Source: an uncultured Caulobacterales bacterium
Lineage (GTDB): Bacteria > Pseudomonadota > Alphaproteobacteria > Caulobacterales > Caulobacteraceae
Length of the DNA stretch: 64,000 bases
Reading direction: 5' to 3'
Assembly: GCA_903840435.1 (NCBI GenBank)
Contig: CAIMFV010000046.1
Coordinates: forward strand, 1 to 64,000
A program made the position numbers and the translations under genes. The notes beneath the pieces are model-generated. The model searched no databases. It was given only the letters and a program-made list of their open reading frames with translations, and was not told the origin of the DNA. Each line of letters opens with the position of its first letter. The stretch's first letter is position 1. This document shows, piece after piece, positions 8,547 to 17,803 of the stretch.

Positions 8547-8876
8547 TCAACCGGCGAACTTGAGAAGTTGCTGCATGATGAAACTTAAGGACCCGTCGAC
8601 CACCAAAAAGAAGGTGGCCGTCACCACGACCATGATGAACACCATGACCGACGTGATCCAGGTCTCTTTCCAGCTGGTCCAGGTGATCTTGCGCGCCTCG
8701 GCGCGAACTTCACGCGCGAACTGGGCGAGGTTTGGCCTTGGGCGCACAGGCTCAGGCGCGCGGGCGGCAGTGGCCGACACGGCGCTCTTCGCCGACTGCG
8801 CACTTTTTTGCGCGAGCTTGGCGGGCGGCTTGGCCCGGGGGGCGGCGGGCGACTTGACGCCCTGATCCTTGGCCAT
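8547..8876 (-). CDS. secE: Preprotein translocase subunit SecE
   Basis: 109 residues. The C-terminal 60 residues are the essential SecE core: an amphipathic helix (FAREVRAEARKITWTSWKET) followed by one membrane helix (SVMVFIMVVVTATFFLVVDG). The first 45 residues are a low-complexity Ala/Lys/Pro extension not found in minimal SecE; similar extensions occur in other alphaproteobacteria. It clamps SecY in the protein-export channel. tRNA-Trp lies 59 bases upstream on the same strand. Confidence 0.95.
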   Translation of the reverse strand: MAKDQGVKSPAAPRAKPPAKLAQKSAQSAKSAVSATAARAPEPVRPRPNLAQFAREVRAEARKITWTSWKETWITSVMVFIMVVVTATFFLVVDGSLSFIMQQLLKFAG

Positions 8877-8935
8877 TCGTGGCTCGTTTCAAGTCCTGAA
8901 CGCCCCATCCGGCAATCGGACAGGCGCGAGATGGG

Positions 8936-9011
8936 TGGCAGGAGTGGAGGGACTCGAACCCCCGGCCCTCGGTTTTGGAGACCGATGCTCTACCAGCTGA
9001 GCTACACTCCT
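8936..9011 (-). tRNA. tRNA-Trp (CCA anticodon)
   Basis: 76-nucleotide cloverleaf with encoded CCA. Acceptor AGGAGTG pairs with CACTCCT; the anticodon stem TCGGT/ACCGA frames loop CTCCAAA giving anticodon CCA; the T-arm carries GGTTCGAGTCC. Adjacent to secE, as in many bacteria. Confidence 0.97.
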
Positions 9012-9165
9012 AAACAGACGCAAGCGCCCAAGAGCGCCCTCGCCCTCCGAAAAACGCCTCATGCGTCGGGAGGCGGAGGCCGCCGACGCGAGAAGGTTTG
9101 TCAGAGCCGCGTCGTGTACCAGCGCAGGCGCTCGCGTGCAAGCGCCGAGGTGCCGAGGAAGGGAC

Positions 9166-9603
9166 TCAGATGGAGGTGGGAGGTTGAAATAGGCCCCGCG
9201 CGATAAAACCAACCAAACCAATGGCTGCGAGCGCCGTACTCCCCACCAGCGAGGCGAGGATTTCAATCGGCAGCGCAAAACCCCAAAGTTTGTAACCCGA
9301 AGCCAGGACCATAGCGGCGACGGTAAGGGAATAACCCTCCAGGTAGCGAAGGATACGTCCCGCATAGTCGGTACGCATTTTGCGATCTGCTTCTCGGTCC
9401 TTTAGCCGAGAGATGGCGAGCTCATTGGCGATTTTCGCGACTTCCTCCGCGTGACGATGCATTGCAAGCTGATGGTCGCGTTCAGCACGCTCGGTGGACA
9501 GCTTTTCTTTTTCAAAAGTGAGGTCGCGCTGGGTAACTTCTTCTACAAAGTGTTCCCCGACTTGAATATCTTCGATACTGATCTTAAGCGGCTTTTTCGT
9601 CAT
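9166..9603 (-). CDS. Two-helix membrane protein, candidate toxin of a Panacea-type pair
   Basis: 145 residues from ATG 9603 (a TTG at 9624 would add seven). The first two thirds are soluble and strongly helical, with a charged coiled-coil-like run (about residues 30-85, rich in Glu/Arg/Lys/Ala/His). The C-terminal third has two hydrophobic helices (SLTVAAMVLASGYKLWGFAL and EILASLVGSTALAAIGLVGF) close together. No family is recognised. It overlaps the end of the Panacea-domain gene by about 20 bases, so the two are translationally coupled. Small membrane proteins paired with Panacea antitoxins include membrane-depolarising toxins in the literature; the toxin role here is inference. Confidence 0.6.
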   Translation of the reverse strand: MTKKPLKISIEDIQVGEHFVEEVTQRDLTFEKEKLSTERAERDHQLAMHRHAEEVAKIANELAISRLKDREADRKMRTDYAGRILRYLEGYSLTVAAMVLASGYKLWGFALPIEILASLVGSTALAAIGLVGFIARGLFQPPTSI

Positions 9604-10090
9604 GCTTTTTATGGACGATGTCAATAAATTGCTGACGGATCATTTCCGAAGGTATTTGCCTATATTCTCCAGCCCCACCATTGTAGACGTCGGCCCAGGG
9701 TGCGTTATTTTGAATTGTCAGCGCTGAGAGTTGATAAGAATGGAAACGGCCATATACCTTAAAAACCCGCTCAATGACCGGCATTTCGATCTTGTCGAGC
9801 TTAGCGACAACTTCCAATTCGGAATCATCTGAGCTGAAGTCGCAAAAGCGAATTTCACGGGTTACCGGGCGCGTGCCGTAGCGAATTAACGCCACCCGTA
9901 ACAGGTCATAAACTGGCCCATAATGCAGGGCCTCCGGCGAGTCCACCGTGAGAGGTGAGCCGTTGATGGCCAAATTCCAGCCATTGGCGATATAGACCAG
10001 CCGTTGCAATTGCATTTGCGTGAACGGCTGCTCACCGGCCAGACCGCGACGAATAAACTCATTGGCAATTGCAGGTGATGAGTCTGCCAT
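9584..10090 (-). CDS. Panacea (DUF4065/SocA-like) domain protein, candidate antitoxin
   Basis: 168 residues from ATG 10090; an upstream in-frame ATG at 10123 lies inside the likely -10 element, so the later start is preferred, and it has GGAG ten bases ahead. The Panacea domain is visible as LQRLVYIANGWNLAING, SPEALHYGPVYDLLRVAL and a C-terminal helical part. The family includes SocA of Caulobacter, a proteolytic-adaptor antitoxin, and PanA domains fused or paired with many different toxins. The downstream gene overlaps it and encodes a small membrane protein, consistent with a PanA-PanT pair in antitoxin-first order. Confidence 0.8.
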   Translation of the reverse strand: MADSSPAIANEFIRRGLAGEQPFTQMQLQRLVYIANGWNLAINGSPLTVDSPEALHYGPVYDLLRVALIRYGTRPVTREIRFCDFSSDDSELEVVAKLDKIEMPVIERVFKVYGRFHSYQLSALTIQNNAPWADVYNGGAGEYRQIPSEMIRQQFIDIVHKKHDEKAA

Positions 10091-10120
10091 TGAGAGCGAT
10101 CTCCAGACCAAAGCGCACTT

Positions 10121-10148
10121 CATATAGGATTTGCTTAGAATGTGTAAA
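10121..10148 (-). promoter_or_regulatory. Putative promoter of the Panacea operon
   Basis: Reverse strand TTTACA and TATATG spaced by 16 bases, about 30 bases upstream of the preferred start codon. The predicted transcript would start downstream of the alternative ATG at 10123, which supports the start at 10090. Confidence 0.5.
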
Positions 10149-10234
10149 CGGCCATTTCGGGGCGGCTGAACGCGGCATGACAACGGCTCTTTATAGACTT
10201 CGGCCCGGACCAAACGGAAATGCGGGGTCTTGAT

Positions 10235-11134
10235 TCATCCGCCAAGGTTGGCGGCGTGCTCGACCGCGAGGGCGAGATCGAGCGCCCGTGCGCCGTCGAC
10301 GCCACTGGCGACGGGTTTTCCTTCGCCTCGGACCGCCGCGATGAAGCGAGCGACGCTAACGCCCAAGGGATCGCGTCCGGTTGGCGTGTCGGCAAACTGC
10401 GGATTGAGCGGAAAGGCGGTCCCATTCTCAAAGGACGGGGCCAGAAAATCGATCTCAACCCGTCCGCTGGGATAGCTAAGGCCCATGACCCGTTTGCGGG
10501 CCTCGGCCACCCGCGAGGCTTCGAACTTTGCTGTTAGCCCTGACGCAAAGGTGACCTCTGCCGCGACATGATCAAACCCGCCGGAAGCTTCGACAGCGAC
10601 AGCCTCTTGTCCGGTCAGTGTCAAGGCCAAATCCAAATCATGGATCATCAGGTCGAGTACGCAGCTCACGTCTCGATTGCGGCTATTTGGCGTGCCCAAG
10701 CGGACCGAGGAAAGCTCAAGGGGCGCTTCTGGAACCTGCAAAAGTCCCATGGCGGCAAAGGTCACCCGCTCTTGGTGACCGCAGGCCAGAACCAAACCGG
10801 CCTTGGCGGCAAGGTTAACCAAGCGATCCGCCTCTTCCAACGTCGCGGCCATGGGTTTTTCGACATAAACCGACCGACCGGCCTCAAGCGCCATACGCGC
10901 TAAATCAAAATGGCTGGCGGCGGGCGTGGCGACGACGACCACATCGAGTTCGCCCAACACCTCGCGCAAATCGGTAAAGGCGCCCGCACCGAGACTGAGG
11001 CTAAGCGCCTCGGCCCGTGTCACATCCCCATCGATCACGGCGACCAACTCAATCCCCTCGAGGCTCGCAAGCTTTTTGGCGTGATAGCCGCCGAACACGC
11101 CCGCGCCGACCACGCCTGCCTTTAAGCTCTGCAT
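10235..11134 (-). CDS. Gfo/Idh/MocA-family oxidoreductase
   Basis: 299 residues from ATG 11134; the frame extends further upstream but that part lacks the fold. The N-terminal Rossmann motif VVGAGVFGGYHAKKLA (residues 6-21) is followed by ELVAVIDGD, the typical VVVATPAASHFDLARMAL stretch and EKPMAATLEEADRLV, the family's EKP motif with the active-site Lys. These enzymes oxidise or reduce sugars and related polyols with NAD(P). Substrate unknown. It is single on its strand, divergent from the S10 peptidase gene. Confidence 0.9.
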   Translation of the reverse strand: MQSLKAGVVGAGVFGGYHAKKLASLEGIELVAVIDGDVTRAEALSLSLGAGAFTDLREVLGELDVVVVATPAASHFDLARMALEAGRSVYVEKPMAATLEEADRLVNLAAKAGLVLACGHQERVTFAAMGLLQVPEAPLELSSVRLGTPNSRNRDVSCVLDLMIHDLDLALTLTGQEAVAVEASGGFDHVAAEVTFASGLTAKFEASRVAEARKRVMGLSYPSGRVEIDFLAPSFENGTAFPLNPQFADTPTGRDPLGVSVARFIAAVRGEGKPVASGVDGARALDLALAVEHAANLGG

Positions 11135-11291
11135 CGCCCTGATCCTTCTTGTCGCCCGCGCCGGGTTGTGTCGAGGGCGGCCGCGCGACGCAACTCTTTT
11201 CGCATGAAACCCCGGGAGCAAATTGCAAGATTGAGCCGGGCACGATTGCGGCCTACAGTTTTCATTCCAAGTTTTGTCAGGCGGGCCAAAG

Positions 11292-12809
11292 ATGCAGACG
11301 TTTTGGAAATTGGTGATCGCGGGCGTGCGTCCTGCCCTTTTGAGCGCGGCCTTACTGAGCGCGCCGCTGTGCAGCCAGGCCGAACCCGCCACGCCCCCTC
11401 ACGCAGACGACCAAACGCCCGCGCCCCTGCCGCCGGAGGCCAGCCTCAAACAATCCATCCATGTCGACGGGCGAGAGCTGACCTATACGGCCAGCGTCGG
11501 CGCCTTGCCCGTTCGCGACGCTTCGGGAAAGAAAATTGCTGAGGTTGTCTATACGGCCTATGTGCTCGACGGAGCGCGCGATGCGTCGCGTCCTGTGACC
11601 TTCGCATTTAACGGCGGCCCTGGCGCAGCCTCGGTCTATTTGAACCTGGGCGCAATTGGGCCCAAGCGCGTCCAGTTCGGCGACCGCAATGATTCTCCCT
11701 CCGATCCCGCCGTGTTGAAGGACAATCCCGGCACCTGGCTTGGCTTCACCGACCTTGTCTTTATTGATCCCGTCGGCACCGGATTTTCGCGGTCGTTGGT
11801 CAAACAAGACGAGACCGACAAAACCTTTTTCACCATTGACGGCGACATCTCTTACCTGTCGCGCATCGTCTATGACTGGCTGTTGAAGTCTGGGCGTATG
11901 ACCTCGCCCAAATATATCGTCGGCGAAAGCTATGGCGGTTACCGGGCGCCGGCCCTTGCCCATGCGCTCCAGGTCAAGATGGGGGTCGGAATTTCTGGCG
12001 TCGTCATGGTCTCGCCAGCGCTGGATGGTCGCTCATCAGCCGATCCTGAAACTTCTCCCATGTCCTGGATGGCCACCCTGCCCTCCATGGCGGCGGCGCG
12101 TTATGAACGTCAAGGCAAGACCTTAACGCCGGAATTGATGGCCGAGGTCGAGACCTATACCCGGACCGAATTCGTCACCGATCTTCTGCGCGGCCAAAAG
12201 GACAGCCAAGCCCTTGAGAGGCTGATCAAAAGGGTCGCTGACTATACGGGCATGGACCTGCGCGACGTCCGCCATGCGGGAGGCCGCATTGAGAGCCACG
12301 CTTTTTTGCGCGAGCTCTACCGTGATCAAGGCCTGATTGGCAGCTGGTACGATTCCAATGTCACCGCCCCTGACCCCTTTCCCTGGTCAGCAGATCGGCG
12401 CAGCGGCGATCCCATCCTCGACCGCATCCTGGCGCCCACCACCTCAGCCATGGTTGACTTTGTCACCCGGCAGGTGGGCTGGAAGGTCGAGGGACATTAT
12501 GAGGCGCTGAGTAATGAGGTGAACGCCCGCTGGGAAAAGCACTGGTTCACCGAGATCGAGTCGGCCTCTGACCTTCGTTTAGCACTGGCGGTCGATCCAA
12601 AGATGAAGGCACTGATCGTCCACGGCTATAACGACCTGTCGTGTCCCTATTTTCAAAGTAAGATGATTGTGGCGCAATTTCCCGATGCGGCGGGCGGCGA
12701 CCGGATCGCGGTCAAGGCCTATCCCGGCGGGCACATGTTCTATTCACGCCCCGACAGTCAGACCGCTTTGAAGCGCGATGTGATGGCGCTTTACGCCGCG
12801 CATCCCTAA
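11292..12809 (+). CDS. Exported serine carboxypeptidase, peptidase family S10
   Basis: 505 residues from ATG 11292, with a signal peptide (VRPALLSAALLSAPLCSQAE) followed by a proline-rich linker. The S10 signatures are present: FNGGPGAAS (oxyanion loop, normally WxNGGPGxSS), FIDPVGTGFS, and the nucleophile in VGESYGG at Ser213. The catalytic His is at position 481 in GGHMFY, and the Asp lies in the HGYNDLSCPY region. S10 enzymes remove C-terminal residues at acidic pH; bacterial members are periplasmic or outer-membrane associated. Standalone gene; a weak hairpin follows at about 12833-12858. Confidence 0.92.
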   Translation: MQTFWKLVIAGVRPALLSAALLSAPLCSQAEPATPPHADDQTPAPLPPEASLKQSIHVDGRELTYTASVGALPVRDASGKKIAEVVYTAYVLDGARDASRPVTFAFNGGPGAASVYLNLGAIGPKRVQFGDRNDSPSDPAVLKDNPGTWLGFTDLVFIDPVGTGFSRSLVKQDETDKTFFTIDGDISYLSRIVYDWLLKSGRMTSPKYIVGESYGGYRAPALAHALQVKMGVGISGVVMVSPALDGRSSADPETSPMSWMATLPSMAAARYERQGKTLTPELMAEVETYTRTEFVTDLLRGQKDSQALERLIKRVADYTGMDLRDVRHAGGRIESHAFLRELYRDQGLIGSWYDSNVTAPDPFPWSADRRSGDPILDRILAPTTSAMVDFVTRQVGWKVEGHYEALSNEVNARWEKHWFTEIESASDLRLALAVDPKMKALIVHGYNDLSCPYFQSKMIVAQFPDAAGGDRIAVKAYPGGHMFYSRPDSQTALKRDVMALYAAHP

Positions 12810-12886
12810 TTAAGTCACGGACAGAAAAAACCCAGGGCACGCACACACGCGCGCCCTGACGCAACATCCTTGGGAGGAAGACCATT

Positions 12887-13888
12887 ATGACCACGTCACG
12901 CGAAGTGCGTTTGAAATCGCGCCCCGTCGGCATGCCGAAAGACTCTGATTTTGAAGTGGCGAGCGTTGAGGTCGCTGCTCCCGCCGCTGGCGAGGTTCAG
13001 GTGAAGAACCTCTACATGTCGGTCGACCCCTATATGCGCGGACGCATGTATGACCGCGAAAGCTATGTGCCCCCGTTCCAAATCGGCAAGGCGCTCGAAG
13101 GTGGGGCGGTGGGCCAGGTTGTCACTTCGACAGACCCGAAATTTCAAGTTGGCGATCTGGTCAACTCAATGATGGGCTGGCGCGAAGTGTTCAACGCGCC
13201 GGGCTCAAGCCTTTTCAAGATCGATCCGATGGGTCTGCCGCCGCAAGCCTTCCTCGGGGTTGCAGGGATGCCCGGTCTGACCGCCTATGTTGGCCTCCTA
13301 AAAATTGCGGGATGCAAGGCGGGCGACACGGTGTTTGTCTCAGCCGCATCTGGGGCTGTCGGCCAGATTGTTTGCCAAATCGCCAAGTTGAAGGGGGCGA
13401 CGGTGATCGGCTCAGCGGGCGGCGCAGAAAAAATCGCCCACCTGAAGGAGATTGGTGTCGACCACGCCATCGACTATCGCGCCACGTCCGACTTGACCGC
13501 CGAACTGGCCAAGGCCGCGCCCAAGGGCATCGACGTCTATTTTGAAAATGTCGGCGGCGAGCACCTCGAAGCCGCCATCGCTGTCGCACGGCCCTTCGCC
13601 CGCTTTGCCTTCTGCGGCATGATCTCCCAGTACAACGATACGGCCCCCTCGCCGGGCCCCTCCAACATGATCATGGTGGTCGGCAAGCGTCTGCGCTTTG
13701 AAGGCTTCATCGTGTCGGACCATGGCGATGTTTTGCCGGAATTTTTGAGCGACATGGGCGGTTGGATCAAGGACGGTAAAATCACCTGGCGCGAAACGGT
13801 CGATGAGGGCATCGCAGCAGCCCCCGGCGCCTTCTTGAAGCTGTTCAAAGGTGAGAATATCGGCAAGATGCTGGTCAAGCTTTCCTAA
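12887..13888 (+). CDS. MDR-family NADP-dependent reductase (CurA/PTGR-like)
   Basis: 333 residues with GGAGG nine bases before the ATG. The N-terminal YMSVDPYMRGRMYD motif is diagnostic of the zinc-free leukotriene B4 dehydrogenase/CurA branch of the medium-chain reductases. The nucleotide-binding part shows AASGAVGQIVCQIAKLKGATVIGSAGG, and Y-DVYFENVGGEHLEAA follows. No zinc-ligand cysteine pattern is seen. Such enzymes reduce alpha,beta-unsaturated carbonyl compounds using NADPH. Physiological substrate not deducible. Confidence 0.93.
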   Translation: MTTSREVRLKSRPVGMPKDSDFEVASVEVAAPAAGEVQVKNLYMSVDPYMRGRMYDRESYVPPFQIGKALEGGAVGQVVTSTDPKFQVGDLVNSMMGWREVFNAPGSSLFKIDPMGLPPQAFLGVAGMPGLTAYVGLLKIAGCKAGDTVFVSAASGAVGQIVCQIAKLKGATVIGSAGGAEKIAHLKEIGVDHAIDYRATSDLTAELAKAAPKGIDVYFENVGGEHLEAAIAVARPFARFAFCGMISQYNDTAPSPGPSNMIMVVGKRLRFEGFIVSDHGDVLPEFLSDMGGWIKDGKITWRETVDEGIAAAPGAFLKLFKGENIGKMLVKLS

Positions 13889-13902
13889 AGCCTATTGACG
13901 AT

Positions 13903-13935
13903 CCGGTCCGGGGCCGCACTTGCGGTTTCGGACCG
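13903..13935 (+). terminator. Hairpin after the MDR reductase gene
   Basis: CGGTCCG and CGGACCG enclose an inner GCCGC/GCGGT stem, 15 bases after the stop codon. There is no clear U-run after it, so termination is uncertain. Confidence 0.4.
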
Positions 13936-13999
13936 CCTTCCCTGCCCCCGGCTTAGGCCCTAGAAGGGGCGCGCGACGCCGCCCTTTTTGGAATTTCCC

Positions 14000-14908
14000 A
14001 TGACACGCCTTTTCCATGCCTATGTGATGATCGATTGGAGCGCCGCCCAAGCGCCGAAGCAAGGCAAGGACTCGGTGTGGATTGGCGTGATCAAACGCGA
14101 CATCCGCTTTCGTCCAAGCTTTGAAGCCTTTAACCCGGCCACCCGGACAGAGGCCGAACTCAAGCTGCGCGACATCTTGGCCGACCTGCGCCGTCGCGGC
14201 GAAAAGGTCCTGATCGGCTTTGACTTTAATCTTGGCTATCCAGCCGGAACCGCTGCCGCCCTGGGGCTGAAATCGCCAAATTGGGAGGGACTTTGGGGCT
14301 TCCTTGCCGCCAATGTGGTCGACAAGAAAGACAATACGAACAATCGTTTCGGCGTCGCGGCTAAGATGAACCGGCTGATGACCGATGCGGCCTATCCCTT
14401 CTGGGGCTGTCCGGCGAAGGACACGCAAACCTGGCTGTCGCCGACCAAACCCGCGGAGACCGATTCTGGCCCAACCGCCCAGTTCCGGGCCACCGAGATT
14501 GCAACCCACAAAGGCGGCAAGGCGCAAGCCAAGTCGGCCTGGCAACTCATGGGCGCAGGCAGTGTTGGCGGTCAGGTGATTATGGGCATACCCGCCGCCC
14601 AAAGGTTGAGGGCAGAGCTTGGCGATGCCTGCGCGGTCTGGCCGTTCAGCACCGGCTGGAAGGCGCTGACGCCGGAAGACTTGGAAGGCAAAGACGCCCT
14701 CCTGGTCGAGGTCTATCCCAGCCTGATGAGCGTCAAGCCAGAAGCCGGAGAAACCCCTGATCGCGCCCAGGTTAGAAGCCTGTGCGAACACTTCGCCAAA
14801 CTGGACGAAGCCGGAAAACTCGCCGCCGTCTTCGCGCCCCCAAAAGATGCGACCGAAGCCTTGATTGCCCAGGTGGAGGCCGAAGAAGGCTGGATATTGG
14901 GGGTTTAG
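14000..14908 (+). CDS. DUF429-like RNase H-fold protein of unknown function
   Basis: 302 residues from ATG 14000 (an earlier in-frame start at 13988 adds four). The protein opens with a strand ending in VMIDWSAA, contains VLIGFDFNLGYP about 65 residues later and LLVEVYPSL near the C-terminus. These three acidic motifs match the layout of DUF429 proteins, which are predicted RNase H-like nucleases. Relatives in alphaproteobacteria have been annotated as cofactor-biosynthesis proteins without good evidence, so I give no function. It is convergent with the MATE transporter gene 15 bases downstream. Confidence 0.6.
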   Translation: MTRLFHAYVMIDWSAAQAPKQGKDSVWIGVIKRDIRFRPSFEAFNPATRTEAELKLRDILADLRRRGEKVLIGFDFNLGYPAGTAAALGLKSPNWEGLWGFLAANVVDKKDNTNNRFGVAAKMNRLMTDAAYPFWGCPAKDTQTWLSPTKPAETDSGPTAQFRATEIATHKGGKAQAKSAWQLMGAGSVGGQVIMGIPAAQRLRAELGDACAVWPFSTGWKALTPEDLEGKDALLVEVYPSLMSVKPEAGETPDRAQVRSLCEHFAKLDEAGKLAAVFAPPKDATEALIAQVEAEEGWILGV

Positions 14909-14923
14909 CGTTCCCTCGTCCCC

Positions 14924-16318
14924 TCACCGGCTCCGCGACGTGACAAACAGATAGCGCCCGATCAACAGGGCCGCTGACAGGAAGCTTGCAGCGATAACCG
15001 ACCAGACAATGCCGAACAGGCCAAGGTGCAGGCTCCACGCCAGGACATAGGCGAGCGGCAGCATGACCAGAGCGTAGCTCGTAATATGCGTCACGGAAGG
15101 GGCCAAAACGTCGCCCCGCGCCCGGAGCGTATAGGCAAGCACGACTTGAAGCGCGTCGGGCAGAAAGAACAGGCTGGACAAGGCGAGCGCTGGGGCCGCC
15201 ATGGCGATCAGACCCTGGTCGCGAACATAGAATTGGGTGATGGCATTGGGAAAGACCCCGACGGCAATCCAGCACAGGACGGCAAAAGCCGCCGCCAGGG
15301 CCAAGGCTGAGCGCGCATGCAGGCGGCTTGCGGCGGGGTCTTCCGCGCCTACCGCTTGGCCGACCAAGACGGCTGAGGCCGCCGCCAAGCCTAAAGGGAT
15401 CATGAACACAATCGAGGCGACATTGACCACGACCGCCCAAGCCGCGACCGTGGTTGCGCCTACCCAACCGGCAAAAATGCTCATACCGGAAAAGGCGCCC
15501 ACCTCAACAAAGTTCGATGCGCCGGCGCCTAGTCCAATCTGTATCTGTTCCAATGCCCTCTCCGGCTCAGCGCGTGGCGGCTGGAAAAGGCCCATGGCGC
15601 GCGCTTCAGGCCGGGAAAATATCCAGGCGAGCAACAGGGCGAGCATTGCCGTCCGCGCCGCTAAGGTGGCAAAGCCCGCCCCGACCGCCCCCAGCGCAGG
15701 CAAACCAAAACTTCCTGGCACGAGCAGGAGGTCGAGGGCCAAATTGACGATATTAGCCAGCCACATAGAGATCGTCCCGGCCATGGGCTTGCCCTGCCCT
15801 TCGATGAAGCTCGAGGCCGCGACAAACATCAAGGTGGGGGTCATGGAGGCTGAAAATAACAGCAACGGCAGACGTGCACCGTCGACCAAATTGGCGCTAA
15901 CGCCTGTCTGACGAAGGAAAAATGCGCCGCCCGCCACGAGGAGCAGGGTCGAGGCGACGCCCAACAGTAAGGCATAGACAAGGCCACGGCGCAGCACCGC
16001 ACCCGCTCCAACCAGATCGCCTGCACCAATAGCCCGCGCAGTCATCACCTGAACGCCGCCGAGCAGCCCCATGCCTGTGACCATGACGATCTGAGTGGGG
16101 GCCCAGCCAAGGGTGTGAAAACTGAGTTGTTCCACCGAGAACCGCCCCACGACCACGGCATCGGCCAGGCCCATGGCAGTAATGCCAAGACGGCCCACCA
16201 CCACAGGCCAAGCGATCGCAAACAGCGCCGCGAGGCTCGCCCGGGCTGGCCGGGAAAAAAGCGAACGGATTGCGGGGGTCACGCGTGCAGGGCCTTCCGT
16301 GAAAAAGTCGGGCACCAT
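14924..16318 (-). CDS. MATE-family multidrug efflux transporter
   Basis: 464 residues from ATG 16318, with about 12 hydrophobic helices arranged as two similar halves. Typical motifs include PVVVGRLGITAMGLADAVVVGRFS near the N-terminus and AAWAVVVNVASIVFMIPLGLAAASAVLVGQAVGA at the start of the second half. MATE proteins export cationic drugs or metabolites using a Na+ or H+ gradient. It follows the DAHP synthase gene by 37 bases on the same strand, which may only be read-through rather than functional linkage. Confidence 0.93.
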   Translation of the reverse strand: MVPDFFTEGPARVTPAIRSLFSRPARASLAALFAIAWPVVVGRLGITAMGLADAVVVGRFSVEQLSFHTLGWAPTQIVMVTGMGLLGGVQVMTARAIGAGDLVGAGAVLRRGLVYALLLGVASTLLLVAGGAFFLRQTGVSANLVDGARLPLLLFSASMTPTLMFVAASSFIEGQGKPMAGTISMWLANIVNLALDLLLVPGSFGLPALGAVGAGFATLAARTAMLALLLAWIFSRPEARAMGLFQPPRAEPERALEQIQIGLGAGASNFVEVGAFSGMSIFAGWVGATTVAAWAVVVNVASIVFMIPLGLAAASAVLVGQAVGAEDPAASRLHARSALALAAAFAVLCWIAVGVFPNAITQFYVRDQGLIAMAAPALALSSLFFLPDALQVVLAYTLRARGDVLAPSVTHITSYALVMLPLAYVLAWSLHLGLFGIVWSVIAASFLSAALLIGRYLFVTSRSR

Positions 16319-16355
16319 GCTCGCTTCGCCCCCGTCGGGCAAGGGGCGTTGAACC

Positions 16356-17735
16356 TTAGGAGGCCGCGCGCAAGGTCTCGCTGCGACGGGCATCCTTCAG
16401 TTTTTCCGCCACGAGGAAGGCAAGCTCCAAGGCCTGATCGGCATTGAGCCTGGGATCGCAATGGGTGTGGTAGCGATCCGACAACTCGGCTTCCGATAAG
16501 GCCCGTGCGCCGCCCAAACATTCGGTGACGTTCTGGCCGGTCATTTCCAAATGAACCCCGCCGGGATGCGCTCCCTCGCTGCCAGCGATCTCGATGAAGC
16601 TGCGCACCTCCGCCAGAATACGGTCAAACGGTCGCGTCTTAAATCCGTTGGTCGCCTTCAAGGTATTGCCGTGCATCGGATCAATCGACCACACCACCGA
16701 ACGCCCCTCACGTTCGGTCGCCGCCATCAGCGCAGGCAAGCGCTGAGCGATCTTGTCAGAGCCAAACCGGCCGATCAGGGTGAGACGCCCCGGCTCATTG
16801 GTCGGGTTGAGCGTATCGATCAAGCGGATCAGATCGTCTGCCTCGAGGCTTGGACCACACTTAACGCCGATCGGGTTCTTCACGCCTTGCATGAAGTGAA
16901 TATGGGCGCCGTCAAGTTGACGGGTGCGCTCGCCGATCCACACCATATGGGCCGAGGTATCGTACCAGTCGCCCGAGGTGGAATCGACCCGAGTCATAGC
17001 CTCTTCAAAGCCCAGCAACAGCGCCTCGTGGCTGGTATAGAACTCGACCTGATGCAGATCCGGTTGCTTTTCTGGCGTCAGGCCAATCGCCGACATAAAG
17101 TCCAGGCTCTCAGATATCTTGTCGGCAAGCTCGCGATAGCGCGCGCCTTGCGGGCTCCCCTCGACAAAGCCAAGTGTCCAACGGTGAACATTATAGAGGT
17201 CGGCATAGCCGCCGCCGGCAAAGGCGCGCAAAAGGTTGAGGGTCGAGGCCGATTGAGCATAGGCCTTCAACAAACGCTCCGGATCGGGTGTGCGCACTGC
17301 CGGGTCAAAGTCTTGGCCATTGATATTGTCACCGCGATAGGACGGCAGGGTGACGCCATCGATGGTTTCAATGGGCTCCGAACGCGGCTTGGCGAATTGG
17401 CCCGCAATGCGTCCGACCTTCACCACCGGCTTGCCGCCGGCAAAGGTCAGGACCACCGCCATCTGTAACAACAGACGGAAGGTGTCGCGGATATTGTCCG
17501 CGTGGAATTCTTTAAAGCTCTCGGCGCAATCGCCGCCTTGCAGGAGAAAGGCCTTGCCGTGCGCGACCTGCGCCAAGCGCTGCCTTAACTGACGCGCCTC
17601 GCCAGCGAATACGAGCGGCGGTAAGCGGCGCAACTCATCCTCGACGCGGGTAAGGGCAACCGCATCTGGATAGTCGACGGGGATGTGCTTGGCCGGGCGG
17701 TTGCGCCAGCCAGACGGGGACCAAATCTCGGGCAT
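16356..17735 (-). CDS. Class II 3-deoxy-7-phosphoheptulonate synthase
   Basis: 459 residues, the usual length for the class II (plant-like) DAHP synthase. It begins [19 protein letters not shown], with the conserved [42 protein letters not shown] and [17 protein letters not shown] blocks. It joins phosphoenolpyruvate and erythrose 4-phosphate in the first step of the shikimate pathway, and the metal-binding Cys, His, Glu and Asp regions are present. It lies 68 bases after the O-antigen ligase-like gene on the same strand. Confidence 0.98.
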   Translation of the reverse strand: MPEIWSPSGWRNRPAKHIPVDYPDAVALTRVEDELRRLPPLVFAGEARQLRQRLAQVAHGKAFLLQGGDCAESFKEFHADNIRDTFRLLLQMAVVLTFAGGKPVVKVGRIAGQFAKPRSEPIETIDGVTLPSYRGDNINGQDFDPAVRTPDPERLLKAYAQSASTLNLLRAFAGGGYADLYNVHRWTLGFVEGSPQGARYRELADKISESLDFMSAIGLTPEKQPDLHQVEFYTSHEALLLGFEEAMTRVDSTSGDWYDTSAHMVWIGERTRQLDGAHIHFMQGVKNPIGVKCGPSLEADDLIRLIDTLNPTNEPGRLTLIGRFGSDKIAQRLPALMAATEREGRSVVWSIDPMHGNTLKATNGFKTRPFDRILAEVRSFIEIAGSEGAHPGGVHLEMTGQNVTECLGGARALSEAELSDRYHTHCDPRLNADQALELAFLVAEKLKDARRSETLRAAS

Positions 17736-17803
17736 CGCTCAAGCTTTCCTTTTCGGACCCGGCATATAGGCGTTTGCGCCGGGCGGCGCAAAGTGAAATG
17801 CCG

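Noticed and set aside
7546-8865. 439-codon plus-strand open frame spanning rplK, nusG and secE
   Set aside because: Lies opposite three essential genes with perfect family matches; its translation has no recognisable fold.
12833-12858. Terminator after the S10 carboxypeptidase gene
   Set aside because: Only a 6-bp stem with a 14-base loop and no U-run; too weak to list.
16551-17468. 305-codon plus-strand open frame
   Set aside because: Antisense to the class II DAHP synthase; long only because of high GC content.
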